Source of the DNA: Chitinimonas taiwanensis DSM 18899
GTDB lineage: Bacteria; Pseudomonadota; Gammaproteobacteria; Burkholderiales; Chitinimonadaceae
NCBI RefSeq assembly: GCF_900119825.1
Contig: NZ_FPKR01000011.1
Coordinates: 1 to 64,000, forward strand
Reading direction: 5' to 3'
Length of the DNA stretch: 64,000 nt
Position numbers and translations under genes: made by a program. The notes beneath the pieces are model-generated. The model saw only the letters and a list, made by a program, of their open reading frames with translations, searched no databases and had not been told where the DNA came from. Below are positions 15,766 to 25,212 of this stretch, in pieces. Within the stretch, counting starts at the first letter, position 1. Every line of letters starts with the position of its first letter.

Positions 15766-16167
15766 ATGCCTATCGAAGCACGTTTGCACCGCGCCGCGGG
15801 CGCGCTGACCACGCTGAGCAATGGCCGCCATGTGTGGAATGCCGATATCAGCGCCGCGCTCGGTTCGAGCGACCGGGCGCCCGATCCGCACGATCTGCTG
15901 GATTCCGCCCTGGCCAGCTGCACGGCGCTGACGCTGGAGCTGTATATCCGCCGCAAGCAGCTGGCGGTGAGCGATCTGCAGGTGAGCATCGAGCATGTCG
16001 AGACGCGCAATGCGCAGGGCGAGGTGCACTACCAGCTGCAGCGCAAGCTGCATATCGAGGGCGAGCTGAGCGATGACGAGCGCCAGCGCCTGCTGGAGAT
16101 TGCCGACAAATGCCCGATACACCGTGTGCTGAGCGGCGAGATCAGCATTGAATCGCAGCTGGTGTAG
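15766..16167 (+). CDS. OsmC family peroxide-reducing protein
   Basis: A 133-residue OsmC/Ohr-fold protein. The two redox cysteines are visible, in LASCTALTLELY (about 50) and DKCPIHRVLSG (about 112), the pair that reduces organic peroxides. It stands alone after the GNAT gene with AAGGAAG upstream of the ATG. The longer frame beginning at 15615 is a shadow. A second, more distant OsmC-like gene is at 42935. Confidence 0.85.
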   Translation: MPIEARLHRAAGALTTLSNGRHVWNADISAALGSSDRAPDPHDLLDSALASCTALTLELYIRRKQLAVSDLQVSIEHVETRNAQGEVHYQLQRKLHIEGELSDDERQRLLEIADKCPIHRVLSGEISIESQLV

Positions 16168-16253
16168 TCGACTGGCCTGGGCCGCATGGCCGGCTTGGGC
16201 GTGCTTCACCGGCTGCTGCAGCGCCTGGCTGCCACGCGTGTGCAGCCCATAAA

Positions 16254-16285
16254 ACAACAGGCCCGGCATAGCGCCGGGCCTGTTG
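16254..16285. terminator. terminator between OsmC gene and livK-like gene
   Basis: CAACAGGCCCGGC pairs with GCCGGGCCTGTTG. The T-rich side (GTTGTTTTAT) is on the minus strand, so it chiefly ends the livK-like transcript, and may serve both convergent genes. Confidence 0.75.
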
Positions 16286-16307
16286 CTTGCTGCGGGCAGT
16301 TCGCTGC

Positions 16308-17435
16308 TTAGCTGCGAATCTTGCCGCTGCCGTCCAGGATGGTCAGGTCGACAAAGCTGGAGCCGCTGCGGTTACGGCTGGAGAAGTTGACGCGGAAGCC
16401 GCCCAGATCGTAATTGCCCAGGCTTTCCAGCGAGCCGATCAGCTTGTCGCGGCTCAGGTCGCGACCGGCGCGCTTCAGACCTTCCACCAGCACGCGGGCG
16501 GCCAGATAGCCTTCCATGCTCGGGTAGTCGATCGCGTCAATGCCGGCGGCCTTCATGGTCTTCTGGTAGTCGATAGCGACCGGCTTGACCGCGCTATACG
16601 GCGAGGGCACGACCTGGGTCACGATCACGCCACTGCCATCTTGCTTGAGCTCGCTCACCAGTGCTTCGGTACCGACGAAGCTCACGTTGTAGAACGGGCC
16701 AATCGAGTTGCGGCTGCGGGCGGCGCTGATAAAGGCGGCGCTGCTCTTATAGGCCGAGACGATGAAGATGGCATTGGCCGGCTTCTTGTTGATCAGCTCG
16801 TCCACCGCGCGTGTCACGTCCACGCTATTGCGCTTCACGGTGGCGGTGGCGTTGATGGTCAGCTTGTACTTGGCGGCGGCGTCCTGCATGGCCTTCAGGC
16901 CGGCAGCACCGTAGGCGTCATCCTGGTAAAGCACATTGATGCTGCTCATGCCCATCTTGGCCATCGATTCGGCAATCTCTTCGGCCTCATCGCCGTAGCT
17001 GGCGCGCATATTGAACACATTGCGGTTGAAGGGCGCACGCAGGCTTTCGGCGCCGGTGTAGGGGGCCACGAAGGGCACGCCGCTGCGGTTGATCTGCGGC
17101 AGCGAGGCGTTCGAGGTGGGGGTGCCCACATAACCGAACAGCGCAAACACTGCCTGCGGGCCTTCCAGCAGCTTCTTGGTGTTGGCAGCGGCACGCTCCG
17201 GCTCGTAACCATCGTCCAGGCTGATCAGGCGGATCTTGCGGCCGTTGATGCCGCCGCGCTTGTTGACCTGCTCGAAATAGGCGTTCGCGCCACGGCTCAC
17301 GCCCTTGCCCAGCTCGGCGGCTGCGCCGCTGAGTGCGGCCGATTGGCCAATCAGAATCTCGGTATCGCTGACACCGACTTCAGCGTGCACCAAACCGGAT
17401 ACCGCCAGGAAACCTGCCCACCACCATTGCTTCAT
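16308..17435 (-). CDS. branched-chain amino acid ABC transporter binding protein (LivK-like)
   Basis: A periplasmic substrate-binding protein of the Leu/Ile/Val-binding (type I PBP) family, 375 residues. The N-terminus MKQWWWAGFLAVSGLVHA is a cleavable signal peptide. TEILIGQSAALSGAAAELGKG is the family's first-strand motif, and YQDDAYGAAGLKAM and VSFVGTEALV follow in order. No permease or ATPase genes are adjacent, so it is an orphan receptor that must share a transporter or serve sensing. The ATG at 17435 follows GAGG; a TTG five codons upstream is less likely. A strong hairpin lies in its leader. Confidence 0.88.
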   Translation of the reverse strand: MKQWWWAGFLAVSGLVHAEVGVSDTEILIGQSAALSGAAAELGKGVSRGANAYFEQVNKRGGINGRKIRLISLDDGYEPERAAANTKKLLEGPQAVFALFGYVGTPTSNASLPQINRSGVPFVAPYTGAESLRAPFNRNVFNMRASYGDEAEEIAESMAKMGMSSINVLYQDDAYGAAGLKAMQDAAAKYKLTINATATVKRNSVDVTRAVDELINKKPANAIFIVSAYKSSAAFISAARSRNSIGPFYNVSFVGTEALVSELKQDGSGVIVTQVVPSPYSAVKPVAIDYQKTMKAAGIDAIDYPSMEGYLAARVLVEGLKRAGRDLSRDKLIGSLESLGNYDLGGFRVNFSSRNRSGSSFVDLTILDGSGKIRS

Positions 17436-17843
17436 GAAGGAACCTCGCAAAAATTATCTTTAATCAGGACGACTCAACGCTGCGCACGCGAGCCGAAAGC
17501 AAAGTGCCGGCGAACGTGGTTTCACGTTGGCCGGCAAGGCTGGTGGTGCACTAGCAATTTCTCAGCGCGCAGTATCCTGATCTGGTCAGCTTGGTGTAAG
17601 TGTGGCCGCCCCCAGCTATCCTTTCGCAAGAAAATGTGCTTATTCAATAACTTGAATATATTTTGCATAAAAATGTCCGTCGCCAGGGCGGGGCATTTGG
17701 CCATTGTCATGGGGCGCAAGCCGCGCCGGCCCTCGCCTTGGATGCACTGCGCGACCGTGCTATAGACCGAGCAGCCCGGCGCGCAGAGCGCAGCGGCCGT
17801 CCACTGCGACGGCGGAACCGCCAACCCCATGGAGCCTATCGCG
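17436..17843. other. divergent intergenic region, livK-like / GFA genes
   Basis: The promoters of both divergent genes must lie here. The main structure is a long hairpin (17505-17536), with TGCCGGC/GCCGGCA and AACGTG/CACGTT arms around a GTTT loop. It would be in the 5' leader of the livK-like gene. An AT-rich patch at 17640-17690 is a likely promoter area. Confidence 0.5.
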
Positions 17844-18191
17844 ATGAAATACCGAGGAAGCTGTCACTGCGGCCAGATTGCCTTTGAACTTGAGGGCGAA
17901 ATCCCGACCGTGCTGTCCTGTAACTGCTCGATCTGCCAGCGCAAGGGCGCGCTGATGTGGTTTGTGCCGCGCCCGGCGCTGACCCTGCTGACGCCGCCGG
18001 AAAACATGCGCAGCTATACCTTCAACAAGCACGTGATCCAGCATCACTTCTGCCCGAACTGCGGCATCCACCCGTTTGGCGAAGGCGTGGCGCCGAATGG
18101 CGATGCGATGGCCGCCATCAATGTGCGCTGCCTGGAGGAGGTGGATATCGCCGCGCTGACTATCCAGCATTTCAACGGCCGGGAGATGTGA
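17844..18191 (+). CDS. GFA-family zinc protein (CENP-V/GFA domain)
   Basis: A 115-residue member of the glutathione-dependent formaldehyde-activating (GFA) fold. It has the zinc cysteines in GSCHCGQ, SCNCSICQRKG and HFCPNCGIHPF. The family binds zinc through these clusters; enzyme activity of most members is unproven. The ATG at 17844 has GGAG eight bases upstream; the ATG at 17829 contains that binding site and is less likely. Confidence 0.88.
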   Translation: MKYRGSCHCGQIAFELEGEIPTVLSCNCSICQRKGALMWFVPRPALTLLTPPENMRSYTFNKHVIQHHFCPNCGIHPFGEGVAPNGDAMAAINVRCLEEVDIAALTIQHFNGREM

Positions 18192-18583
18192 GCGCACGAC
18201 GATGGGGTCGGGCGAGGGAGGTGGTTTGCTGGAGTTGGTATTTTTACCAAGTACACATCCTGGCGTATCAGTTCGCTGTGTCGTCTGGTCATCATCATTG
18301 CCTGACGCGCTGCACTGATGCGACCTCGGGGGAGGCCAGAGGCGGCGCTGGGAGTGGCCGCTCCTTGCCTTTGCTGCGCGCAGTGCGCCTAATCACCTGG
18401 GTCTTCGTGTACCCCGCTTTGCGCACTGCCCCGGCGATCACCACGCAGCCCAAGCAGCGCAGTCTTGACCGATGCCCGCCTGGTTAGCCCAACTGTGTAG
18501 GCCGGGTGCTAGGTCGAGCGGTTTTTCTACCCGAGCCTGCGCTTCCTCAGCGATCACCTTCCCTATCCTGCTAAACGACAGAC
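18192..18583. other. intergenic region, nothing recognised
   Basis: This 392-base stretch shows no ORF with coding character, no strong hairpin and no clear promoter. It may contain the promoter of the 523-residue gene downstream. Confidence 0.4.
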
Positions 18584-20155
18584 ATGCTTTTGCTTACCCA
18601 GCCAATTGATTGGAAGGAGCCCGCCACCACAGCTTTGCAGGCTCTCCAAGTGCTACATCCCGACCATCCCGCCTTGATGCATGCCTCGGTGCAGAAGGTG
18701 GCGCTTACCTATAACAATCTTCCGCCCGAGCAAGGACTGGCCGCGCTGGGGCAGGCGCTGTCTGCGTTGGGCGTGGCGCTGTACGCCGTAGAAACCGGTA
18801 GTGATAACGCTGTGTTCTACATCGTGCCTGCCACGATGCCACCACCTGTGGTGCAGGTCATTGAGCATGGTGGTGCGGCCTGTGATGCCCGACTGCAATA
18901 TCAGTCACAACGTCGCTGGGGGCAAAAGGCCGTCGGGATTCGAGCGGCCTCCTTGCAGTTAGCGATTGATTGCTGGGACGAGGGTGATGCCGAGCTCATG
19001 TGGCTGAGTGAGCGCCATATGATGTGGCGCTGGGAAGCCGAGGCCCTGGTCGCGGATGTCACGCGCTGGGATGCGTGTTCGACGGGCATCGATCATATGA
19101 TCGACGTGCGATTTCCCGGCCGAAGCGATGCTGGGGACTATACCGTCCGATATGCACCGCTCGCGCTTAGCGCTGAGGGCGCTCAGGCTTTGTGGGCCTT
19201 GCAGGGCTACGCCACACCCGATCCGCTGTTCAAAGACAAACGCGTAAAACGGCACGCTCAAACGGAGATCCTCGTGGCGCTGCCGCGGGACGAACAGCTG
19301 CGCTGTGCTCTCCCTACTGTGTTCCCCCCGGCTTTGCCGTGCTCAGCCGGGGCGTTGTCCGAACAGGGCCTGCCATCGCCACCACAGCCTGCAATCTATA
19401 ACCCGCTTGCCTTGATGTCCGAAGGAGACGGTACTTGGCGTCTGCTGGCCATGGTGAGTAAGGCCTATCAGAAGGCGCCGCCGCTCGATGAGCAGGTCAT
19501 CTTGATCTTGAACGCCCAATTTCAGCTGCAACGCTGGCAGTGGGTTAGTAGTCAGCCGGAGGCAGCCGCAGCCTTTGGTTTCACACAAGCCCGCAGCGGC
19601 ATGTGGAGCCTGACGGCCTTGCCGCTGCATAGCCCCGAAATACCAGGCTTGCCGCCGAACCCATCCGGCTGGGACCTGTGTGGTGCGTATTGGATGAGGG
19701 ATGCGCAGGAGCATTTCGTCATGCTGGCGACCAGCCGTGATACCGGAGCGCGCTTCGTTCGAGACTGTAGTGCTATGCAAGCCAAGCTGGGGGAGTGTCG
19801 CTATAGCCAGCGCCTGCTGCTTGTTTCTTTGCCCCATGACTGGGTGCTGCTGGATATATCCGGGGACAATTGGGGCCTTCAAGACAGTGCCTGGCTTTGG
19901 CATGTTCCCAGTGATCGATTCCTGGCATTGCCTTTAGGTGCGATCGGCGAGAACCGAGAAAACATGGACTTTCATTACCAGCCCCAGCTTGAGTCCCTGT
20001 TTGCGACCAATGTTTCTTACGATTACAGCACCAAGCTGTTTAGGCTCATGCCATTCACGCAAATGCTGAGTCTTCTGCGGGCAAGCGCGACACTCGAACG
20101 CCGTCTACCGGATTGGATATCCGTTGATGCGCAGATCGCTGCAAACCTGCACTGA
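18584..20155 (+). CDS. hypothetical protein, 523 aa
   Basis: A large soluble protein without signal peptide or membrane span that I do not recognise. It is rich in Trp and in short beta-strand-like segments. Examples are WRWEAEALVADVTRWDAC, YNPLALMSEGDGTWRLLAMV, WVLLDISGDNWGLQDSAWLW and HVPSDRFLALPLG. These suggest repeated beta-sheet modules or a propeller-like fold. It is monocistronic, followed by a terminator-like hairpin. Codon use is slightly less GC-biased than in flanking genes. No function assigned. Confidence 0.8.
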   Translation: MLLLTQPIDWKEPATTALQALQVLHPDHPALMHASVQKVALTYNNLPPEQGLAALGQALSALGVALYAVETGSDNAVFYIVPATMPPPVVQVIEHGGAACDARLQYQSQRRWGQKAVGIRAASLQLAIDCWDEGDAELMWLSERHMMWRWEAEALVADVTRWDACSTGIDHMIDVRFPGRSDAGDYTVRYAPLALSAEGAQALWALQGYATPDPLFKDKRVKRHAQTEILVALPRDEQLRCALPTVFPPALPCSAGALSEQGLPSPPQPAIYNPLALMSEGDGTWRLLAMVSKAYQKAPPLDEQVILILNAQFQLQRWQWVSSQPEAAAAFGFTQARSGMWSLTALPLHSPEIPGLPPNPSGWDLCGAYWMRDAQEHFVMLATSRDTGARFVRDCSAMQAKLGECRYSQRLLLVSLPHDWVLLDISGDNWGLQDSAWLWHVPSDRFLALPLGAIGENRENMDFHYQPQLESLFATNVSYDYSTKLFRLMPFTQMLSLLRASATLERRLPDWISVDAQIAANLH

Positions 20156-20289
20156 CCTGCTCCAGAGCTGCAGTGGGTCGCCAGGGCTGGATGTCACACC
20201 GGCAATATCTTGTCGTTTGGTTTTCTCTCATCAGCGGCTAATCTAGTACCAGAGCGCGTTAAAAAGCGTTCAGCAAATAACAACGGCAC

Positions 20290-20337
20290 AAGCCCGTATT
20301 GGATTCTGGGAGGAATTCGATGCGGGCTTTTGTTTTT
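20290..20337 (+). terminator. terminator after the 523-aa gene
   Basis: AAGCCCGTAT pairs with ATGCGGGCTT, and an inner GATTC/GAATT stem extends it. TTTTGTTTTT follows on the plus strand. Confidence 0.7.
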
Positions 20338-20370
20338 CCGTCAGTGGTGCAAGCGCTTTGGAGCATGTGA

Positions 20371-22446
20371 ATGACTAGTCTGTTCAGCAATTGGCAGTTA
20401 CGAACCAAGGTACTGGTCGCGGCCGCTCTGGCCATTGTGGTGGGCTTTGCGGTGATGATCTGGGTGATTGCCGGCGGCGTGTACCGCGATGCCGAGGCAG
20501 TGGGCCTGGCACGCGCCAATGAGCAAGCCGATGCCTATGCCAAGCGCGTGGAGGACGAGTTTGCGCTGGGCTTTGCGCTGCCGCGCCACCTGGCTGATGC
20601 GGTGCTGGGCATGCAGGGCGGCCAGCTGCCTGATCGCAAGACTCTGGACAAGATGATCATGCGTTTGCTGGGCGGCTTTCCGCAGGCATCGGGCCTGTGG
20701 ATGCTGATGGAGCCGAACGCGCTGGACGGCAAGGATGCTGAGTACGCGAGCGACTGGCCGATTCATGACCCGAGCGGCCGCTATATGCCCTACATCACTC
20801 AGTCGGATGGCAAGGTGGTGCAGGACAAGATGCTGGGTGCCGATCAGCAGGCCAAGGCCGAGCCCTTCCGCCAAGACCCGGCCAATTACAAACCCGAGTA
20901 CGAACAGGCGGGCTGGGGCGATTTCTACTTTGTGCCCAAGCAGCGCCAGCAAGACACAGTGACTGAGCCCTATGCCTATGAGGTGCAGGGCAAGAAGGTG
21001 CTCATGTCCTCGCTGGCGGTGGCGATCAAGGACGGTGGCGGCAAGTGGCTGGGCGTGGCGGCGGTTGACTTGCCGCTGGGCAATCTGCAGGCCAATTTCA
21101 GCCAGTACAAGCCGTTTGGCACCGGCTATTTGACCCTGGTATCGAACGGCGGCCTGTATGTGGTGAACCAGGACGAGAAGCTGCTTGGCCAACCACTGGA
21201 CAAGGCCAGCGTACCGGCGGATCTGATGAGCCAGCTGCTGGCCGGCAAGCCGGTGCAGTACGAGGCCGACGACACCCTGCATGTCTGGCGGCCGATCAAG
21301 CTCGGCAATACCGGGCAGAACTGGGGTCTGGGGGTATCGATTCCGCACGCTACCATCGTGGCCGACGCGCTGGCCGCACGTAACCAGGCCGTGGCGATTG
21401 GGGTCGTGGCGGCTGTGCTGATTCTGGTGCTGATTGGTGTGCTGCTGACCGTGCTGACCCGGCCACTGGCGCGCCTGGCCCAGGCCATGGAGACGCTGGC
21501 CTCGGGTGAGGGCGATCTGACCCGCCGCCTGGAAGTGGGGGCCAATGATGAGATCGGCCGTACCGGCAAGGCCTTCAACCAGCTGATGGGGCAGTTGCGC
21601 GAGATGTTCGTGCAGGTGCGCGCGCAGAGTGAATCGGTGGGCGGGGCGGCCGAGCGGTTGTCAAACAGCGCCGACATCGTCGAGCAAGCCTCCAATCACC
21701 AGGCTGAGGCGGCCACTGCCACGGCGGCCAGCGTCGAGCAGGTGACGGTCAGCATCCAACACATTGCCGATAGCGCGCGTGACTTCAAACACAGCGCGCA
21801 GGAAACCGGCAGCGCCACCGCGCGCGGCCAGAGCCTGGTGGACGAGGTGGCGGCCGAGATCGACAAGGTGAACCGCAGCGTGGATGCGCTGGCCACCACC
21901 ATGGACAACCTCGGCCACCAGTCGGCCAAGGTCGATACCATCGTGAATGTGATCAAGGACATTGCCGACCAGACCAATCTGCTGGCGCTGAATGCCGCGA
22001 TCGAGGCGGCACGCGCGGGCGAGCAGGGGCGTGGCTTTGCCGTGGTGGCCGACGAGGTACGCAAGCTGGCCGCACGCACGGCCGATGCGACGGTGGAGAT
22101 TGGCCAGATCGTGGCCGAGATTCAGCGCGAGATTGGCGCGGCGGGCGGCAATATGCGCGATACCCGCGAGCAGATCGCCACCGGCGTGCAGATCTCGCAC
22201 CGCGCCAGCGAGGCGATTGGTGCGGTGCGCGGCGAGACCGAGCGCCTGGTCAGCGATGTGGCGGTGATCGCCGATTCGACCCGCGAGCAGGCGGCGGCCA
22301 GTACCGATATCGCGCAGAACGTGGAACGCATCAGCAGCATGGCGCAGACCAATAGCCATGCAGTGGCCGAGGTAGCCCATGCGGTGGAAGAGCTGGAAGG
22401 CCTGTCGCGCAGCCTGGGTGAGCTGGTGGGGCGCTTCAAGATCTAA
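20371..22446 (+). CDS. methyl-accepting chemotaxis protein (Cache sensor)
   Basis: A 691-residue transmembrane chemoreceptor. The first span is at about 11-33 ([20 protein letters not shown]) and a periplasmic double-Cache ligand domain occupies roughly 40-330. The second span is near 340-363 ([20 protein letters not shown]) and is followed by a HAMP linker. The cytoplasmic signalling hairpin contains the invariant tip region [20 protein letters not shown] and [13 protein letters not shown]. It relays ligand binding to CheA/CheW. No che genes are nearby and no CheR-tethering pentapeptide is visible at the C-terminus. Ligand unknown; Cache domains often bind amino or organic acids. Confidence 0.93.
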   Translation: MTSLFSNWQLRTKVLVAAALAIVVGFAVMIWVIAGGVYRDAEAVGLARANEQADAYAKRVEDEFALGFALPRHLADAVLGMQGGQLPDRKTLDKMIMRLLGGFPQASGLWMLMEPNALDGKDAEYASDWPIHDPSGRYMPYITQSDGKVVQDKMLGADQQAKAEPFRQDPANYKPEYEQAGWGDFYFVPKQRQQDTVTEPYAYEVQGKKVLMSSLAVAIKDGGGKWLGVAAVDLPLGNLQANFSQYKPFGTGYLTLVSNGGLYVVNQDEKLLGQPLDKASVPADLMSQLLAGKPVQYEADDTLHVWRPIKLGNTGQNWGLGVSIPHATIVADALAARNQAVAIGVVAAVLILVLIGVLLTVLTRPLARLAQAMETLASGEGDLTRRLEVGANDEIGRTGKAFNQLMGQLREMFVQVRAQSESVGGAAERLSNSADIVEQASNHQAEAATATAASVEQVTVSIQHIADSARDFKHSAQETGSATARGQSLVDEVAAEIDKVNRSVDALATTMDNLGHQSAKVDTIVNVIKDIADQTNLLALNAAIEAARAGEQGRGFAVVADEVRKLAARTADATVEIGQIVAEIQREIGAAGGNMRDTREQIATGVQISHRASEAIGAVRGETERLVSDVAVIADSTREQAAASTDIAQNVERISSMAQTNSHAVAEVAHAVEELEGLSRSLGELVGRFKI

Positions 22447-22464
22447 GCCGCCCAACAAGGGCAA

Positions 22465-22489
22465 AAGGCCGGGCTATCTGCCCGGCCTT
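22465..22489. terminator. terminator after the chemoreceptor gene
   Basis: AAGGCCGGGC pairs with GCCCGGCCTT. The minus-strand side is followed by TTTT, so it may also end the small minus-strand gene. Confidence 0.7.
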
Positions 22490-22506
22490 CTGTTCCTGCC
22501 CCCGTA

Positions 22507-22692
22507 TTAGTGCCCTGCCTGCATCGGTGCTGCTGGTGCGGCAGTGCGGTCGGGGTATGTTTCCTGCCACAGCTGCAAGTAGCAAACGCCCCGTTGGCAC
22601 TTACCCTGCGCCCGGTAGCCGATGGCCGCGTAATGGGCAATCACTTCGGCGACGGTGCGTGGGTCGGCCGCACTGATCACTTGTATCAGCAT
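22507..22692 (-). CDS. small hypothetical protein, 61 aa
   Basis: A short gene starting MLIQVISAADPRTVAEVI, with GAAGGAG eight bases before the ATG, an unusually good binding site for this window. The middle carries two Cys (KCQRGVCYLQLW), which could bind metal or form a disulfide. The C-terminus is Ala/Pro-rich. It is convergent with the chemoreceptor gene. Function unknown. Confidence 0.6.
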   Translation of the reverse strand: MLIQVISAADPRTVAEVIAHYAAIGYRAQGKCQRGVCYLQLWQETYPDRTAAPAAPMQAGH

Positions 22693-23051
22693 GACGGGCT
22701 CCTTCAGGGCGCCTGCCCTGTAGCTGACTTATCGACCGCAGGCCGGGAAAGTTGAGCAAAGCGTGAGGAAGGCCGGGCGAAGCAGTGGGACTGAGGTGGA
22801 CGGCAGGTTTGCCATCGAGGCATCACGCCAGTGCAAAGCCTGCGTCACAATCGCGCGGCACACTGCGCGCACTTCGCCGGCCGGCTTGCGCTGGCGGGTG
22901 GCTCCAGTCCGGTCGAGCCCGATGTGCCGGGCACCAATTTCGCGCCTCCGTGCCCAGCACGGGGGCGCTGGCGCTTGTAGCGGTGCTAGGCGTGCTTACG
23001 GCGTCAAAGCGGCTTAGGATGTGGCCATCCAAGCACAGCAGGGAGTGAGGC
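22693..23051. other. intergenic region upstream of glgB
   Basis: No coding frame has a plausible start or composition. The region should include the glgB promoter, but I could not assign it. AGGGAGTGAGG just before 23052 is the glgB ribosome binding site. Confidence 0.4.
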
Positions 23052-25211
23052 ATGACGGGCAGCACGCTCGACCCATGGGAAATGGAAGCCTTGTGCCGCG
23101 GCGAGCACGCCGATCCTTTCGCCCTGCTGGGTTGGCAGCGCGCGCCGGAGGGCTGGTTGCTGCGCGCCTTTCTGCCCGAGGCGAAGGCGGTCAGCGTGCT
23201 GGATGCGGCGAACGGGCAGCTGCTGGCCGAGTTGTGCTGTCTGGATGCGCGCGGCCTGTTCGGCACCGCCAGTGCGTTGGCCGAAGCGCGCCCCTATCGC
23301 CTGCGAGTGCAGTGGCCGGGTAGCAGCCAGGAGCGCGACGACCCCTATCGTTTCCCGCCGCTGCTCAGCGATGCCGAGCTCTGGCATATCGCCGAGGGCA
23401 GCCACCGCCGCCTGTGGGACAGTCTGGGCGCCCATGCGCGCCAGATAGACGGTGTGGACGGTGTGGCCTTTGCCGTGTGGGCGCCGAATGCCAAGCGGCT
23501 GGCCGTGCTCGGCGATTTCAATTTCTGGGATGGCCGCTGCCACCCGATGCGCCTGCGCCGCGAATGCGGGGTGTGGGAGCTGTTCATCCCCGGCATCGGG
23601 CTGGGTGAGCCGTATAAGTACGAGGTGCTGGACTGGGACGGTCGGCGCGTGCACAAGGCCGATCCGCTTGGTTTTGCGGCCGAGCTGCGCCCAGCCACCG
23701 CTTCCATCGTGGCCGAACTGCCCGCCCCACCTGCGCCGGCCAAGCTGCGCCAGGATAGGGCCGTCGCAGTCAGCATCTACGAGGTGCATCTGGCCTCCTG
23801 GCGTAAGCGTGGTGAGCATTGGCTCAGCTATCGCGAGCTGGCCGAGACTTTGATTCCCTATGCGCTCGAGATGGGCTTCACCCATCTGGAGCTGTTGCCG
23901 GTGTCCGAGCACCCGTTCGATGGATCCTGGGGCTATCAACCCACGGGCCTGTACGCGCCGACCAGCCGCTTCGGCAGCCCGGCCGATTTTCGCGATTTCG
24001 TGGCCGAGGCGCATGCGGCCGGCCTGGGCGTGGTTCTCGACTGGGTGCCCGGCCATTTCCCCGAGGATGCACATGGCCTGGGCGCCTTCGATGGCAGCCA
24101 TCTGTATGAGCATGCCGACCCGCGCGAGGGCTTTCACCGCGACTGGAACACGCTGATCTACAACTACGGCCGGCGCGAGGTGGCTAACTTCCTGGCGGCC
24201 AATGCGCTGTTCTGGCTGCAGTGCTATGGCGTGGACGGCCTGCGCGTGGATGCGGTGGCCTCCATGCTCTACCGCGACTACAGTCGCCCGGAGGGGGAAT
24301 GGGTGCCGAATGTGCATGGCGGGCGCGAGAACCTCGAGGCGATCGGCTTTCTGCAGCAGACCAATCACTGGGTCGGGGTGGAAAGCCCCGGCAGCATCAC
24401 GCTGGCGGAGGAATCGACCGCTTTCCCCGGTGTCAGCCGCCCACCCGAGTACGGCGGACTGGGCTTTCACTACAAATGGAATATGGGCTGGATGCACGAC
24501 ACACTCGCCTACTTCCGCCGCGAGCCTATCCACCGCCGCTATCACCAGGGTGAGCTGAGCTTCGGGCTCAGCTATGCCTTCTCGGAAAACTATGTGCTGC
24601 CGCTCTCGCACGACGAGGTCGTGCACGGCAAGGGCTCGCTGCTGGGCAAGATGCCCGGTGATGACTGGCAGCGCTTCGCCAATCTGCGCGCGCTGTATGG
24701 CTTTATGTGGACCCATCCGGGCAAGAAGCTGCTGTTCATGGGCGGCGAGTTTGCCCAGGCGCGCGAGTGGAACCACGACGCGAGCCTCGACTGGCATCTG
24801 CTGAGCGACCCGCGCCATGCCGGCGTGCAGCAGCTGGTGCGCGATCTGAACCGGCTGTATCGGCACACGCCGGCCCTGCATGTGCTCGATTGCGAGCCAA
24901 GTGGCTTCGAGTGGATGTGCTGGGACGATGCCGACAACTCGGTATTCAGCTTCGTGCGCCACGATGGGCGTGGCGGCCAGCTGCTGGTGCTGTGCAATTT
25001 CACCCCGCAGGTGCGCGAGTGCTACCGCGTGGGCGTGCCGGGTGCAGGGCGCTGGCGCGAGGTGCTGAATACCGATGCGGCCTGCTACGGCGGCAGCAAT
25101 GTCGGCAATGGCGATGCCTGGGCTGAGCCGCATGCCGCGCATGGGCGCGCGCAGTCGCTGTGCCTGCGCCTGGCCCCGTTGGCCGTGCAGTGCTTTCTGA
25201 AGGAGGACTGA
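23052..25211 (+). CDS. glgB: 1,4-alpha-glucan branching enzyme GlgB
   Basis: GlgB makes alpha-1,6 branches in glycogen. At 719 residues it has the full N-terminal carbohydrate-binding modules (to about 220), a GH13 barrel and the C-terminal sheet. Catalytic residues are Asp400 in [10 protein letters not shown], Glu453 in [10 protein letters not shown] and the transition-state Asp in [12 protein letters not shown], spaced as in the E. coli enzyme. Its stop is followed after one base by the glgX start, so the two form an operon. glgA, glgC and glgP are not in the window. Confidence 0.96.
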   Translation: MTGSTLDPWEMEALCRGEHADPFALLGWQRAPEGWLLRAFLPEAKAVSVLDAANGQLLAELCCLDARGLFGTASALAEARPYRLRVQWPGSSQERDDPYRFPPLLSDAELWHIAEGSHRRLWDSLGAHARQIDGVDGVAFAVWAPNAKRLAVLGDFNFWDGRCHPMRLRRECGVWELFIPGIGLGEPYKYEVLDWDGRRVHKADPLGFAAELRPATASIVAELPAPPAPAKLRQDRAVAVSIYEVHLASWRKRGEHWLSYRELAETLIPYALEMGFTHLELLPVSEHPFDGSWGYQPTGLYAPTSRFGSPADFRDFVAEAHAAGLGVVLDWVPGHFPEDAHGLGAFDGSHLYEHADPREGFHRDWNTLIYNYGRREVANFLAANALFWLQCYGVDGLRVDAVASMLYRDYSRPEGEWVPNVHGGRENLEAIGFLQQTNHWVGVESPGSITLAEESTAFPGVSRPPEYGGLGFHYKWNMGWMHDTLAYFRREPIHRRYHQGELSFGLSYAFSENYVLPLSHDEVVHGKGSLLGKMPGDDWQRFANLRALYGFMWTHPGKKLLFMGGEFAQAREWNHDASLDWHLLSDPRHAGVQQLVRDLNRLYRHTPALHVLDCEPSGFEWMCWDDADNSVFSFVRHDGRGGQLLVLCNFTPQVRECYRVGVPGAGRWREVLNTDAACYGGSNVGNGDAWAEPHAAHGRAQSLCLRLAPLAVQCFLKED

Positions 25212-25212
25212 G

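Noticed and set aside
16287-17765. 492-aa plus-strand ORF over the livK-like gene
   Set aside because: It is the antisense shadow of a clear periplasmic binding protein in a GC-rich sequence.
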